From Primula veris (taxonomy: Eukaryota; Streptophyta; Magnoliopsida; Ericales; Primulaceae): a stretch of 64,000 bases of DNA. The stretch lies in contig OY821740.1 of NCBI GenBank assembly GCA_963682055.1, positions 41,188,795 to 41,252,794 of the forward strand, read 5' to 3'. A model generated the notes under the pieces. The model worked only from the letters and a program-made list of their open reading frames with translations. It did not search any database and was not told where the DNA came from. The position numbers and the translations under genes are program-made. Below, one piece after another: positions 34,280 to 47,161 of this stretch (its first letter is position 1; the number at the start of each line of letters is the position of its first letter).

Positions 34280-36750
34280 CGGCAAGATTTTTTATTAAAG
34301 TGTACTTAATGCAGTCAAGATAAAAAAGTATGAAAATTAATTATATGATGTTTGATTCTATGAATAGTTCCTCGTACCAGATTACATTAAATAGGTCCCC
34401 ATAATTTTAATTTAATCATTTATTATTAAATTGCATGGTTTAGAAATTAACAAGATTGCTCACCAAACTATTCATAAATGCGAGGGATTTGTTTTTTCTT
34501 ACTATTTTCCTAATCCCAATTGAATAATACACGATATGATTATCATTTAGTAATGTTTGACTTCGACTAGTAGAAAGACAAAATCTACCATTTTTACAAT
34601 ATTTGAAGACTTGTATTGTGGTAACTGGAAGTATGGGGAACAAGTAGAACTTCAATTTTAAATAGGGCTATTGATGCTATTTACCCATAGATTGATAATA
34701 AAATTATAACGTTGGCATTCTGTGAAAGTACAAATTTGATTAACAGCTTTGCATGCACGAGAATTGTACTTCGCCGATCTGGTAGATTTTTTTTAAACTG
34801 ATCATTAAACATTCTTGTTGTCATTAAAATTTTACTTTATTAGAGAAATTATGTTTGAATAGTACATTAAGTTCAGTCAAAATTACAGATTATAAAAATT
34901 TATGATATTATGTTTTTGATTGTAATCAATTGATTAATCGGAAATTAAGTACAAATGGTGAAGTATATACAACTGGCTTTTTAACATTGTGGACAATATC
35001 CTCTCTGGATTAATATCCTCATTTTATTATTTATTAGTAATAAAATATGGGGTTTTCCCACAGAATTATATATATAAAAAAACATAATATACAACTAGTC
35101 CTATCACTGTACCATAATATATTAATAAAGTGCAAGATTTACGGTGGCCAAAGAACATTTGAACAATTTTAATTATATTGACATAGATTTTTTACCTTTT
35201 TTCTGTTTCACATATCTTAGCTATATGAAGAATATATTGGTAATAAGAAAAATAATCGTTTAGTACATAGATGTGGTAAGGTTTATCGGAAGATAGGGGT
35301 GTGTCTAGTGGTTTTCCTCCACCCCATGGGCGTGGGATGAGGGTTTACGGATATGGGGAAGGCAAAAATATAAGGAGAGGGCAAAAAGGCTTAAAATGCC
35401 CGCTTCGCTAATTAATCATACTTCTTATTTTCTTAATTGTTCAAATACTAACAAAATAAATTTGGATCATATATTGACTTTATTTACCAAACAATTTTAG
35501 TGTTAACATATATGGGATAGATAAATTAAAATGTTAATACAAAAATTTCGTTGTATGTGTTAAATGTTAAATTTAACTCATAATCAATAAATAATACATC
35601 ATATTATATGAGAATGTAATGATAACAATACTATATTCTGACATTTCTTTTAAATGTCATACGAGCATATATATAAGCCTCTTCAATTTCCTTTCTTTTG
35701 TCACGTATAAAGTGTATGAGTAGAAAAATCTTGTCTGACGCATAAGAATAGCAGAATTTTATCGCATCAAAAGTATAATTTTTAAAAGTGAGAATTTTGT
35801 TACTTTTTCTTGTAAACTATATTGTTCCCGTTTTATACTACTTTCAACAGCTTTTTACTATTTTCCATAAAAAAAAAATGGGTTTTTTTAAAATTCTACC
35901 GGACATACATGTAATGTTAGTTACTATAAGTGTAGTTTTTTTATATTCTCTGCAAATGTACTTCAATACTTCAAAAAATAGGTGTAACATTTTATTTTAT
36001 TTGGGTCATAACATTTGATGTTGATCGATGATAGTCCACATGTACATGGCAAAACCCTTTTATCTTCAAACCCCAACAGGTTTGAAAGACGTGATACCTC
36101 ATCAACAATACATGTTAGTTTGGAGAAACAATGCAATAATTACAAGAATATTGACAATTATAAGAACATCGCGAACATTGCATTTGTTCTAATATTTATA
36201 TCCCTCTAAAACCGTTAATCGAAACCTCTTTTCCATTCTCATTACATATCCCTAAACTCATGCAAATTGAGGCGTCACGTAAAAAAAACTAGGATTACAT
36301 CGCGCTAAGACAAATTAATTGTCCATCAATTACCGTTAATATTTATGAAATACCCCAAACACACATATAAGGATAGCCGTTTCTCCCGTTAAAACTTCAA
36401 AACCGTTAAACTTTTATAAGTCGTTACCTTAATTAAATAGCAGTGGTTTCCCTGCTCACTCGGCGCCTCACCCTAAACTTAAACTACTAAACTTTTTGAG
36501 CTAGTATTTGTATGATCATCTAAAAATCTTACTTAAAACGTTTTCCGATAAGTTAATCAATCATGTACTAAATAAAATTTAGTTTTCAAAATGACAACAA
36601 ATATGACTAGTCAGTCAACTTAATTTGTCTTATCATCGGATATAAGGTTTTTGAGTTGGGATTTGGTGATAATGATATTAGCAGAGTACAATGATGTTAA
36701 CGTGTAAGTATTATTTTTATGTAATAAGTAGTATTTTTTATCGTTTATAA
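34280..36750. other. Intergenic
   Basis: No gene was recognised. A GC-richer patch at about 35285-35400 looks like a repeat fragment, but no paired ends were found. The short open frames at 35788-36209 have no supporting features. Confidence 0.45.
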
Positions 36751-39188
36751 TATAATGAAAATCACATTCTCTCTCTACCTACCTCTTTCAAGTCTCAATT
36801 CACTTTGCCAAATTCTCACAGGAGGAGCTTTCTTCTCAGGGCTTTGTAAGTCATCTTACCTACATATAAATATACATATACATATGTGTAACTACTCTAT
36901 TGATGGTCAATTTAACCTTAGCTATTTTGCTAGTATTTAGTTATTTTATAGCCTATATTGTCATTTGGGTTATTTAGTTGGAGTAGGTAATTATTTACTA
37001 TTTGCGGTATGGGCGGGACTCACCCAAATCGAGTAAGGCTTGAGACTCTGCAAATATTCCAGTATGGGCAAATATTCCAGTATGGGCAAATATTCCGGGC
37101 AACACACGGACTCTTTTACAAATATACTACTAGTTTGTAACTATATATGAATTATTAAATAACTATACATTTACATTGTACTACATTAGCCTGGTTGACT
37201 AGTTAATATTTTAACTTGTTGGTCACGAGTTTAATACCCTTTATCTATAAATTTATTTTATTGGACATGTATATAGGTACTTTTTGACCTATATGTTGAG
37301 AACTTGGTTCTAATACTTTCATTATGTTTTGATGAATTAAATTTACTCACAGGCATTTTGCCCTAGTTCTATCTCACCGAGAGGTGATTCTTATTTTCTC
37401 TTCCTTTTGTCGTGATATTATTGTCGTTTTCTCTCTATTTCTTGTGTTGAATACCACCGTATGCATCATATGTATATAAAAGCGGAGATTAATTCTCCTT
37501 ATTTGCTTGCTGTTAGAGTTTTGGGCCTGTGTTTTTCAGTATTGATGCCAAAATTTGTGTTCGATTAGCAAATTTTAGTATCAATGTTGAATCCATATTT
37601 TAGTAATGTGTAATTTGGTATCTACTGTCTGCCAATTCTATTTGTATTTGTATGTTTGCAGAAGTGATAAAACACCTAAACACACACATCATTGACTTCT
37701 CAAAAATCTGTGTACCAAATGACTGTCAGTCTGTGATATCAAATCTATAATCTTGTTGCATTGATGTTTACTTTGGATTTTTTGAAGTTAATCCACTCAT
37801 AATTGATGTTGGTATGATTAGTCAGGTTAATTTCACCCAATTGCAAAAATCTCAGCTTTTATAATATCTAATTTGAGCGCCTGATGATTCTACTATTGTA
37901 TATTTGGTAAAATGATTTATATAGAAAAAGATGAATGAGAAAAGTTTTATGAACAAGAAGACCAATTTTGTCTTTGTTGTTTTATTTTCAGTATAATCGA
38001 GGTGTCTGGGACAATTTTTATCCCACAAAATTTGTTAAAGATGGTAGTCACCCAAAAATTTGATTAGAAAGTTTCCCTTCGTGGCTTTATAATTTGTACA
38101 GTTGTGATATTGAATTACAATTGGCCAACAAGTTCAGATGTGTTTTGAATTTGTGGCGCATCATTCCTTCTTTGTCCTCTGCAACAAGGAATGTTTTTTG
38201 TCGACTAATTATTGTGCAATCTATAAATCATTATTTTGCATAAAGTATGCTATTAATTATTTTTTAATCAATGCCTTCTCGTTCTGCTATCTGTATCATT
38301 TGCAGCAGAGTGAGCTTCCCCTTGTTGGAAATGTAGCACCAGATTTTGAGGCTGAAGCTGTTTTTGATGAAGAGTTCATCAAGGTAATTTACAAACAAAG
38401 TTTTGGTTTGGGTATTTGCGTATTTTGAAATTGAAGATTTCAGGGCTAAGATACTTTGTCGGTCGTTTATTATTTCGTGAGTTTAAGATTTAGTCTTCGA
38501 ACGGGATTTCTCCTTGCAGGTTAAACTCTGAATATATTGGGAAGAAATATGTGATTCTCTTTTTCTACCCTTTGGATTTCACATTTGTTTGCCCCACTGG
38601 TAAGCCTTTGTCACGTGTAAAGACATTTCTCAAACTCCAATGATTGCTTTATATACGCTTTTGTCCCTGAATCCTTGCTTAACCTTTTCTTCCTTTCCTA
38701 AATTGTAGAAATAACTGCTTTTAGCGACCGTTATGCTGAGTTTGAAAAGATTAAAACGGAAGTGGTGGCTGTTTCTGTTGATAGTGTAGTAAGTTTTCCC
38801 CTCTCCTATTTAATTCGAAAGTGTTCACAAACTTTATCTCCATATATGTCTCTTATTCAGTATGCTAGCTAATTCGTTTGCTCATTCACATAAGCTAAAT
38901 CAAACCATACAAGGAGCGTGAGCTTTAGCTAAGAAATGTGCACGATAAATTTAAAAGAATTTCTCATTACCTTCCTTAGTTTGGAACAATTCTTGTCTTT
39001 ACTTGATGTAACATCAACGAAATGCAAATAAGTTCAGAATTGTTGTAAGATAATATTTTCTGGGCATTTGTTACTGGGAGTAGAAAATATTGATATTATC
39101 GTTTCTATAAATAGAAATGTAATTGGTAAAGATACGTGAAATGAACATGGATTTCTTATTGATACACGCAACAGATTATTACTCTTAG

Positions 39189-39372
39189 GGCAGGGCAAAC
39201 CGGTGCTAAAGCTCCCCCTATGCGCAGGGGAGGGGGAGGGCCACTTTGGGCCTAATGTAGACAGCCTTCCCTTGCATTTCTGCAAGAGGCTGCTTCTACG
39301 ACTCGAACCCCTGACCTTCAAAGTCACAAGACAACAACTTTACCGTTGCGCCAAGGCTCGCCCTCAACATTA
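39189..39372 (-). mobile_element. Au-type SINE in a peroxiredoxin intron
   Basis: On the minus strand it starts GAGGGCGAGCCTTGGCGCAA. It has a tRNA-like A box (TGGCGCAACGGT) and B box (GGGTTCGAGTC), then AGCCTCTTGCAGAAATGCAAGG and a GCGCATAGGGGGAGC segment. This is the layout and wording of plant Au SINEs. A 12-bp target duplication TATTACTCTTAG flanks it (39177-39188 and 39373-39384). It is a tRNA-derived retroposon dependent on LINE machinery, inserted in the intron between exons 4 and 5. It is not a tRNA gene. Confidence 0.92.
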
Positions 39373-40572
39373 TATTACTCTTAGTATTATTTTAAATATT
39401 ACTATGTACCAAATAATGAAACATGAACCATCTCTTATTTCTCATGAGTTTCCTAATGCTATACAAACTTCTCAAGGACGAGATTCCAATACAACCCCTG
39501 AAGCAAATCCATATCGAAAGCGAATATATAAGGAAACTCCAGGAGAGTTTCTGATAAGTGATAACTAACTTTCAAATTAATGTCAGCTTAAGCTTCATAA
39601 ATTGAATAGGTAGCAAGTGCACTGCTTTAAAATCTATGTAAAAGAAATAAATTTTAGTGTGAAACAGAAAATCATAGGTTTTGATTTTTAAGCATGTGTA
39701 ACAGTGCTTGGCCTTTCTAACTGTTGTACTTTTGATATGAAAAATGGTTGAATAATATCGTTTTATCATGTCCTCGTTTTTTGAGTTTTTCAGATTTGAT
39801 CCCTTACAAGTGGTTATTTAGCAATTTTATTGTTAACAATAACATTTGTTAATGCATGTGGAAATAATTTCTGATTTTGCTTATTATGTAGTTTTCCCAC
39901 CTTGCTTGGGTACAAACTGACAGAAAATCTGGAGGGCTTGGTGACCTCAACTACCCATTGATTTCAGATGTGACCAAATCAGTTTCAAAATCTTATGGTG
40001 TGTTGATCCCAGATCAGGTATGTGATTGGACTGATGTCTGTTATTAGGCGCGCAAATGAGCAAGTATGAGATTTGTTTATGTTTTAACAGACGTATCCGT
40101 ATAATGATTCATATCTCGAAACAGGCTAGTATACTTTGTTTTCAGTATCCTGATTCATACATATTTCAACAACAGAATGATTTTATCATGCGCAGTCAAC
40201 AACTTTTCACATTTTTTTTAACTTGCCACTTTTCACTGCTACAATTACCAAAAAGAACACTTCTCTACTTAATATAAATGCAACTACTCCATAATACTTA
40301 CCTTAAAGTAAAAAAAATTACTGCTTAAAAAGTAAAATTCACCTTCATCAAAGAAAGTGTACTACTATAGTGCAAGTTTCACCAAACGAGCTCAAAGTTT
40401 TAATTTACCCAATTTCAGGGAGTTGCATTGAGGGGGCTTTTCATAATCGACAAGGAAGGAATAATTCAACACTCAACCATTAACAACCTTGGTATCGGTC
40501 GGAGTGTTGATGATGTTGGATTTGTTTTTTTCAACAGATGAGACATTGAGAACCCTCCAGGTAGTTTATTCT

Positions 40573-41114
40573 TGTTGGATAAAACTTTATTTTATGGTTT
40601 TGAATGCAACTAAAATTGTGAGTTTCAAAACTTAATTACCCAAGTGTGGCTCTTTATTGGAAAAAAGAGTTACATAAGAAAATGCATAAAATGGTGGTTT
40701 CCAACCATTTTTCCAAAGAGCTTTTCAATAAGCTTTTTTATGAGAAATAAAATATATGTCATCATATACACATGCACACATACACATGCATACATATAGA
40801 GAGAGAGTACCGCACCACCAACGGCCCGACCGTGGCTCGGTGCCGTTTCCGCCGAGTCACATGTGATAGACGTTGTACTTTGGGAACGAAGTGTCCATTT
40901 AGCCAGAAGCAGAGGTGGCGGGGCAAATATCGTTTAAGGTAAACTGCTTGCAGTTACCTCGTCTCGGACTTTAGTCCATTTCGGTATCATTTACATACTC
41001 TTAATTTTGAAGGTTGTAATTGATTATTTATATATTTGAGGAAACCATTTTCTGTATATTTGTCCATTTCTTTTTCGTAGAAATTATTGTGTATTATTTA
41101 CAACGTACCCAACA
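40573..41114 (+). repeat. 5' LTR of the Copia-type element
   Basis: 542 bp, TGTTGG to CCAACA, preceded by target copy ATTCT. It includes short CACATGCACACATACACATG and GAGAGAGAGTACCGC segments and a GC-rich CGGCCCGACCGTGGCTCGG patch. Confidence 0.95.
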
Positions 41115-41769
41115 ATCTTAAACGATATTTTTTTTTTTATGTTTTGTACGTTAATACAATAATTTTGGTGTTTGGATAAACAGAAAATTATTTCCGTTTC
41201 GAAAACAATTCATTGGAAAATCATTTTTTAACAAACCTTGGTTTTAAGAAATTGATTTTTCCATTTGAATTGTTAAAAGCGCTTTTCGTTTGGTTTTACC
41301 TTTTTTTTTGGGTTTTGTGAAAATCCTTAAAACCGTCTCGTTTGAGTTTTGTGTAATATGTGTGCATGCTTCTTATGTATTTTGTGTATATTTATGTACA
41401 AGTATGCTTAGATATATTTTATGTTAAATATATGTCTTGAGATTTGCATGTTTTTTCGGTGATTGGATATGAGGCCCAGGGATGTTCCTTGCATAAATTG
41501 TTACTACTTATTGATTTGCTATTTCCAGAAACATTTATGCAGTATGTTAACTTGTTTGGTTTATGCACAACTTGGTTTTGATAATTAAACCAATTTCCAG
41601 AAAACATTTTTACAGTAGCTCTGGTAATGCTCTTTTAAATATTTCATGAATTCCTGTTAGTTTTCCATGTATGTGCAACAGGCTATAAAATTTCCTATTA
41701 ATGAGTTAAAAGGCATTTTTTGTTTGTGGCTTTACAAGCCTGTAACAAAAGTAATATGGTGTTATGTTC

Positions 41770-41772
<3 letters not shown>

Positions 41773-41806
<34 letters not shown>
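41773..41806. repeat. (AT)17 microsatellite
   Basis: Perfect (AT)17 in the 5' part of the Copia-type element. It probably varies between individuals. Confidence 0.95.
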
Positions 41807-41810
<4 letters not shown>

Positions 41811-42399
41811 TATGTGTACTGCATGTACTAGAAAAAAAGGAGAATTGTCTCAATTTCACATGCTTGTTTAATGGGTTTCCTTTTACTTTAGTTTGTAATT
41901 AACATTGGTGTCTACTTGAACTGATACACGCTTTATGTACATGCATCTGATTTGGACTTGGATTTTGTATTTGTGTTAATTTCAAATTGCAGCAATTGGT
42001 TAGTATTAGATTACAGTGATTCAAAAGTTATAATACTAACTTGCCTAGATATTATATATCATGTGTAAAGAACCAGTTGTGTGAGTCTGGTTTTGTGATA
42101 TTTGAAACGTATGAGCTTTTGAATCAATGTGATTTAAGTTTAGTACGTGGGTTGTGTAACCGTTTGAGGTCAAAACTTATTAAGAGTTTAATTTTTGAAC
42201 TTAAATGGTGATTAACATTGGTAGTAAATGGCTTTACGTTACTATTGTCATTTCATTTATTATGAGCAATATATAGTTAGAGACTATATTATTTTGTTAG
42301 TGCACTTATACATGTTTATTGTTTTTCATGTTAATAAAGTACTAACAATTTCCAATGAGTATTTGTGTAGACATGGATCTCTACCATGGAATTGAAGGA

Positions 42400-43430
42400 T
42401 TGGTGATTATTCGAAACAGTTCTAGTAAAAGCCATTAAATTGGGGATTACGACAGAACTGGTTTCGAAATAGTTCTTGTAAAACCATTTTCTGATTTTTC
42501 GGAATTTGGGGCTTACGACAGAACTGGTTCAAATTCTGAGATTATTCTTTGTAAAATCAGATTTATCTGGTGTTTACGGTTGAATAAATCTTTCAGAATT
42601 TGATAATTTTTTTCGGGAATGAACTAGAATACTCTTGCAAAATCAGTTTCTTGAAACCATGCGTGGTTATAGAAATTTGGTGTTTGCGAAGGAGGAGTTT
42701 TAGTTTCATTTTTTGAAATTAGATTGTGCGTGTTTGTTATTTGAGATAACAAACAGTTTCCTGCGGGAAATGTCCGGAACACAGTGGGTGCTGGAACTGA
42801 CCAGAACATTGTGGGTGCCGGTGTAACTCCTATTAATTTTGCATGAGTGCATATTAATGACGGAGGTTACAAATTCGAAATCACCATTATTAAAAACACT
42901 AATGTGGTGATATAATGGTTGATATCCTTATTAATTGTGATTTATTGCAATTTAATTTGGAGGGTTACAAAATTTGTAACGGTAATCATTAATGAGATTA
43001 ATGACGATTATTTATAACTTCTTATTAATTGTGATTAATCGCAATTTAATTTGGAGAGTTATAAATTATTGTAACGGCAGTCGTTGTTGGCATTTATGGA
43101 AAGATTTATTAGCTATCTACGAATTGCAATGACGAATCGGTTACATATTTGGATGAAAGGTTATTTAATAACCGACTTGATTCATCCAAGAGCAAATAAT
43201 TTGATGATTAACAAACTATAAATGGTCGTTGAGTTTATTTTAAGAATAAACAAATATCGGCTAATTTATTATTTGTTGAAATATTATCTTATTAATTTGC
43301 TGAAAGAACATTTAATAATTTGTTAAAATTAACATCTTATTTATTTGTTGGAAAAACATTTAATAATTTGTTGAAATAACATATTATCAATTTGTTAGTA
43401 AAACATATTGTGAATATGTTGACCTTGCTA
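42400..43430 (+). repeat. Diverged internal repeats in the Copia-type element
   Basis: Units of about 95 bp at 42410-42660 share GAACTGGTT...TTCTTGTAAAA...GGGGCTTACGACA. AATTTAATTTGGAG...GTTATAA words recur at about 42950 and 43035. AACATTTAATAATTTGTTG units of about 55 bp recur at 43265-43420. No gag frame is visible here, so this may be a non-coding spacer replacing gag. Confidence 0.6.
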
Positions 43431-44639
43431 TTATTGAGAATAGTAATGCAGTAATATTATATTGCTATTATTGGGGGAGAACCCCAAGGGTCCCACAAAT
43501 GTGAGGGTAACCCGTTGATCCTGTAGATCGAGAATCTAAACGTACCTCATAACGTCTGCGGGCGAGTGGGAGAATATCTAACAGTTTATTTGTATGGATT
43601 TAAAACGTCTAAAATAAATGATATTATTCATTTACCATCTTGAAACCGATTAAGTTTCTCTATAACAGTGTGCATGTTCTGAGTGAGGACAAAGAGAATG
43701 CACGAACTGTGGGGGCGTTAATGCGTGGAAACGTTTGGAAATCCACTAACAAGTGCAAGCATACAAATCTGAATCATGACTAGCGGTTTTTGAAACCTGA
43801 TGGGCAGTAGCCTTTCGGTAGCCAAAACACTAGGATCAAATTGTGATAAGTTTGTTTGTTTGTGGCAATACATGAGTGACTATTTGTTCAAAATGAGCAT
43901 TTTAGTCGATACTCTTGTGGTCAATAATGACATGTTGAGTTATTCAACTAAGTCACTGATTTGACATGATATAGTAGGTCATGAAAATATAAAACCATAA
44001 ATGTTTTATTTTTCTAAATCTATTATTTAAATTGAAACACAAATATGAGTTTGTGTTTGAAGTAATGTATTGCTAAGTCTTCAGTTCGAAGTTTTCGAAC
44101 GGAGTACATAACCAAATGGTTCGTTGCATTTGAGATGAGTGCAAAACCAATAAGGGTTTAAAAGATATTTTCTCAATTTATTGATGGATGTATTAAACAC
44201 TGATATGTCTACTTGATGAGAAGTAAAGATAAATCAGTCGAGATATTCATTCAAGTAAGAATGAATACGTGAATTCTATTATTGAGGATTAAGGCTTGTC
44301 AGAAAACATGTTTAATCATGGGTGTTCTGTTGTGTTAATCTACCAACTTTAATCCAATGATTAAGTGTTAATCATTAAATGATAGACTATTTTTGAAAGT
44401 GTTAAATATTGTCTAACTAGTTTCGAAATGGTATATTCACATGGATATGAATACATAATCAGTGTGATTGAAACGGTGAATATGAGACACCGTTCACATA
44501 ATTGTGTTGATGGAATGACACCAATCGTTAAAGAACGACTTATTATGCTCTCGAGCAAAATGTAGTTTTTAAACGATGATTATCATGTTGATAAGTTTAG
44601 GATTAAACTCTGAATTTGTACGGGAAGTGAGCTTTCCGC

Positions 44640-46060
44640 AAGCTATGTGTTGAACAAACTATCGCTTAGGAAGTTGGACCAAACAGTCAGAATTATAGAA
44701 GGCATGGTGCATGACTATAAGTTCGTGAAAGTTTGGTGCTACCTAAGAAAGGTCTCAATCTTGTTCTTGAAGGATTTGGATAGGATCGAAAACGGTAGAT
44801 TGTGTGTTCATCGGATAAGCACAAAATATAGTGCTGATCGGTTTCTAATGCATAAGTCAGATGACTTAGGTGCATATAGAGTTCTATGTCCGAGAAGCAT
44901 ATTTTCTAAAAGAGAAGCTTTCCCGTAAAAACTCTAACGCCTAGCGAGTGTGATCAATACGTTGAGGGTTCAAAGCATTACGCTACCCAAGACAAGTGAA
45001 CACTCAAACGGTGCTGGAAAAATGTGGAAAGTGAATCTTTTAAGGAAGATGAAGTGCATCGGCATGGTAAAAGGGTAAGGAATGAAACTTCCTTTGTCCC
45101 TTGACCTTCATGAGTGAAGGTGAATCGACGACATTAAAATAATCAATGTTATCCATATAATGTGTATATGGGAAGATGCCATCAACAATGAGGTTGATAG
45201 GCACGTGAGAAATAAAGTCAATTAATTTAAGTAAACTGACGGTTTTGATAATTTTAATGTCTATACTCTAATCTCTATAAAAAGGACACATCATTAATTA
45301 ATGAGAACATGTGTTTCATAAATGGAGATCTAGAGAATTAGGAACAACCCATTGGGTCGTGGTTCCGTGTAAAGTAAGCCAAGGTGCGAAAACTTGTTAA
45401 GTCGTTATATGGACTAAAACAAACACCTAACTTATCATAGGTAGTCTCTTGTGCGTCAAGAACTGCACTAGACCACTTATAGCCAACTCAGTGAGCAGAC
45501 TCAGTAGGTTTGCCAATGAGGCTTCTCAGATACATGATGTATACTGCCAATCATGAACTGCATTATACGAGATGTCCAAAATGTTTGGAGGGTATTTTAG
45601 ATACCAATTGTATCTCGAACTTTAACAGTAAAAGGTCCATTAGTGGATATGTTTGTACTTAAAGAGGTTGCAGTCTTATGGAGGTCTGTAAAATAGACCT
45701 ATAACGTTGAATCTAGCTACAGAAGAGGCAGATTGGCTGAGAAGTCTTGAAAGGTATTCCAAGTGGCCAAAATCTGTTCCCGCAATAAACGTGCACTGCT
45801 GCAGTCAGTCAGTTATTAAACGGGATCAGAATAATTTGTATAATGGAAAGTCCCGACAAAGTCATGACATATTCGTCGGAGACACAAATCCGTAAGAGAA
45901 ATTGCTAGCAAAAATTGTGGTATCCATAGACTTTGCAAGGTCTAAGGATAATAATGCGGATCCATATACAAAATGCTTGACTCGTGGAGGAGTTGGAGCA
46001 TTATCGAGGGAAATGGTGTTTGAAGCCCAATAAATTGGAAACCTTCGCATAGGTAACCCA
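44640..46060 (+). pseudogene. Decayed Copia pol remnant
   Basis: In order: an integrase C-terminal-like piece at 44640-44935 (VKVWCYLRKV, then RFLMHKSDD). At about 45300-45430 is a reverse transcriptase piece containing NGDLEN and KLVKSLYGLKQTP. At about 45540-46060 is an RNase H piece with SNFNSKRSISGYV, EEADWLRSL, INVHCCSQS and KDNNADPYTK. The pieces lie in different frames and contain several stops, so no functional polyprotein is encoded. Confidence 0.85.
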
Positions 46061-46615
46061 ACCTGAACTGGAAACTTCAGTCTCGGGTTCAATGGGAAAC
46101 TGAATTGTGCGGGTAACCGAACAAAGCACTCGAGAACATAAGTTCTCAGCCCATTTCTATGATGAAAGAGTGATAGACATGTACCATTTTAAGGGTGAGC
46201 ATGAGGCTCTTAATGAATCAAGTATCTCGAAGGTCGAGTGGGGTGAGTCAGGACACCCTTGACTTGAAAATCACCTATAACGAGTGTGTATGGCCGATAC
46301 TATGTGATGATCTAGGGCTAAATCACTAGAGCACTCGGTTGAATTTGCCAAGGCAGTCCAGGGCCAAATATGGACAACAACCAAAGGGCTTAGTAAGTGG
46401 TGTAGAGAGGACACTGTGTGAGTATTACCCTGGTATGCACAAACGCTAAAAGGTTCAAGGCTTTAAGGCTACCCAATAGTAGCATATCAGATTTTACATC
46501 ACTATGGCAGGTTCAAGGCGCGCGCTACCTGTCCTTATGCAGTGAATTCTCGTGGTTCTCTCGATTGCATTTAGTTGCACATTGCATGTTTTATAATTGC
46601 ATTCATGTGGGGGAT

Positions 46616-47161
46616 TGTTGGATAAAACTTTATTTTATGGTTTTGAATACAATTAAAATTGTGAGTTTCAAAACTTAATTACCCCATTAAGTGTGGCTCT
46701 TTATTGGAAAAAAGAGTTACATAAGAAAATGCATAAAATGGTGGTTTCCAACCATTTTTCCAAAGAGCTTTTCAATAAGCTTTTTTATGAGAAATAAAAT
46801 ACATGTCATCATATACACATGCACACATACACATGCATACATATAGAGAGAGAGTACCGCACCACCAACGGCCCGACCGTGGCTCGGTGCCGTTTCCGCC
46901 GAGTCACATGTGATAGACGTTGTACCTTGGGAACGAAGTGTCCATTTAGCCAGAAGCAGAGGTGGCGGGGCAAATATCGTTTAAGGGAAACTGCTTACAG
47001 TTACCTCGTCTCGGACTTTAGTCCATTTCGGTATCATTTACATACTCTTAATTTTGAAGGTTGTAATTGATTATTTATATATTTGAGGAAACCATTTTCT
47101 GTATATTTGTCCATTTCTTTTCCGTAGAAATTATTGTGTATTATTTACAACGTACCCAACA
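46616..47161 (+). repeat. 3' LTR of the Copia-type element
   Basis: 546 bp, preceded by a purine-rich tract and followed by target copy ATTCT. It is about 98.7% identical to the 5' LTR, apart from a 4-nt insertion (ACCCCATTAAG against ACCCAAG). Confidence 0.95.

Larger units (their letters stand above)
40573..47161 (+). mobile_element. Copia-type LTR retrotransposon, non-autonomous
   Basis: A 6,589-bp insertion in the last peroxiredoxin intron. The 5' LTR is 40573-41114 (542 bp) and the 3' LTR 46616-47161 (546 bp). Both have TGTTGG...CCAACA ends. The target duplication ATTCT is perfect (40568-40572, 47162-47166). The LTRs differ at 7 bases and one 4-nt indel. A purine-rich TGTGGGGGA precedes the 3' LTR. 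In the interior, integrase, reverse transcriptase and RNase H remnants follow in Copia order, all broken by stops. No usual primer-binding site (TGGTATCAGAGC) follows the 5' LTR. Orientation is the same as the host gene. Confidence 0.94.

Noticed and set aside
39203..39568. 121-codon frame on the plus strand, and a tRNA-like B box on the minus strand
   Set aside because: Both come from the Au SINE. It has A and B boxes but no complete tRNA fold, and it has SINE body sequence and target duplications.
46819..47070. 83-codon frame starting MHTYTCIHIE
   Set aside because: It lies wholly within the 3' LTR; the homologous stretch of the 5' LTR is interrupted by a stop.
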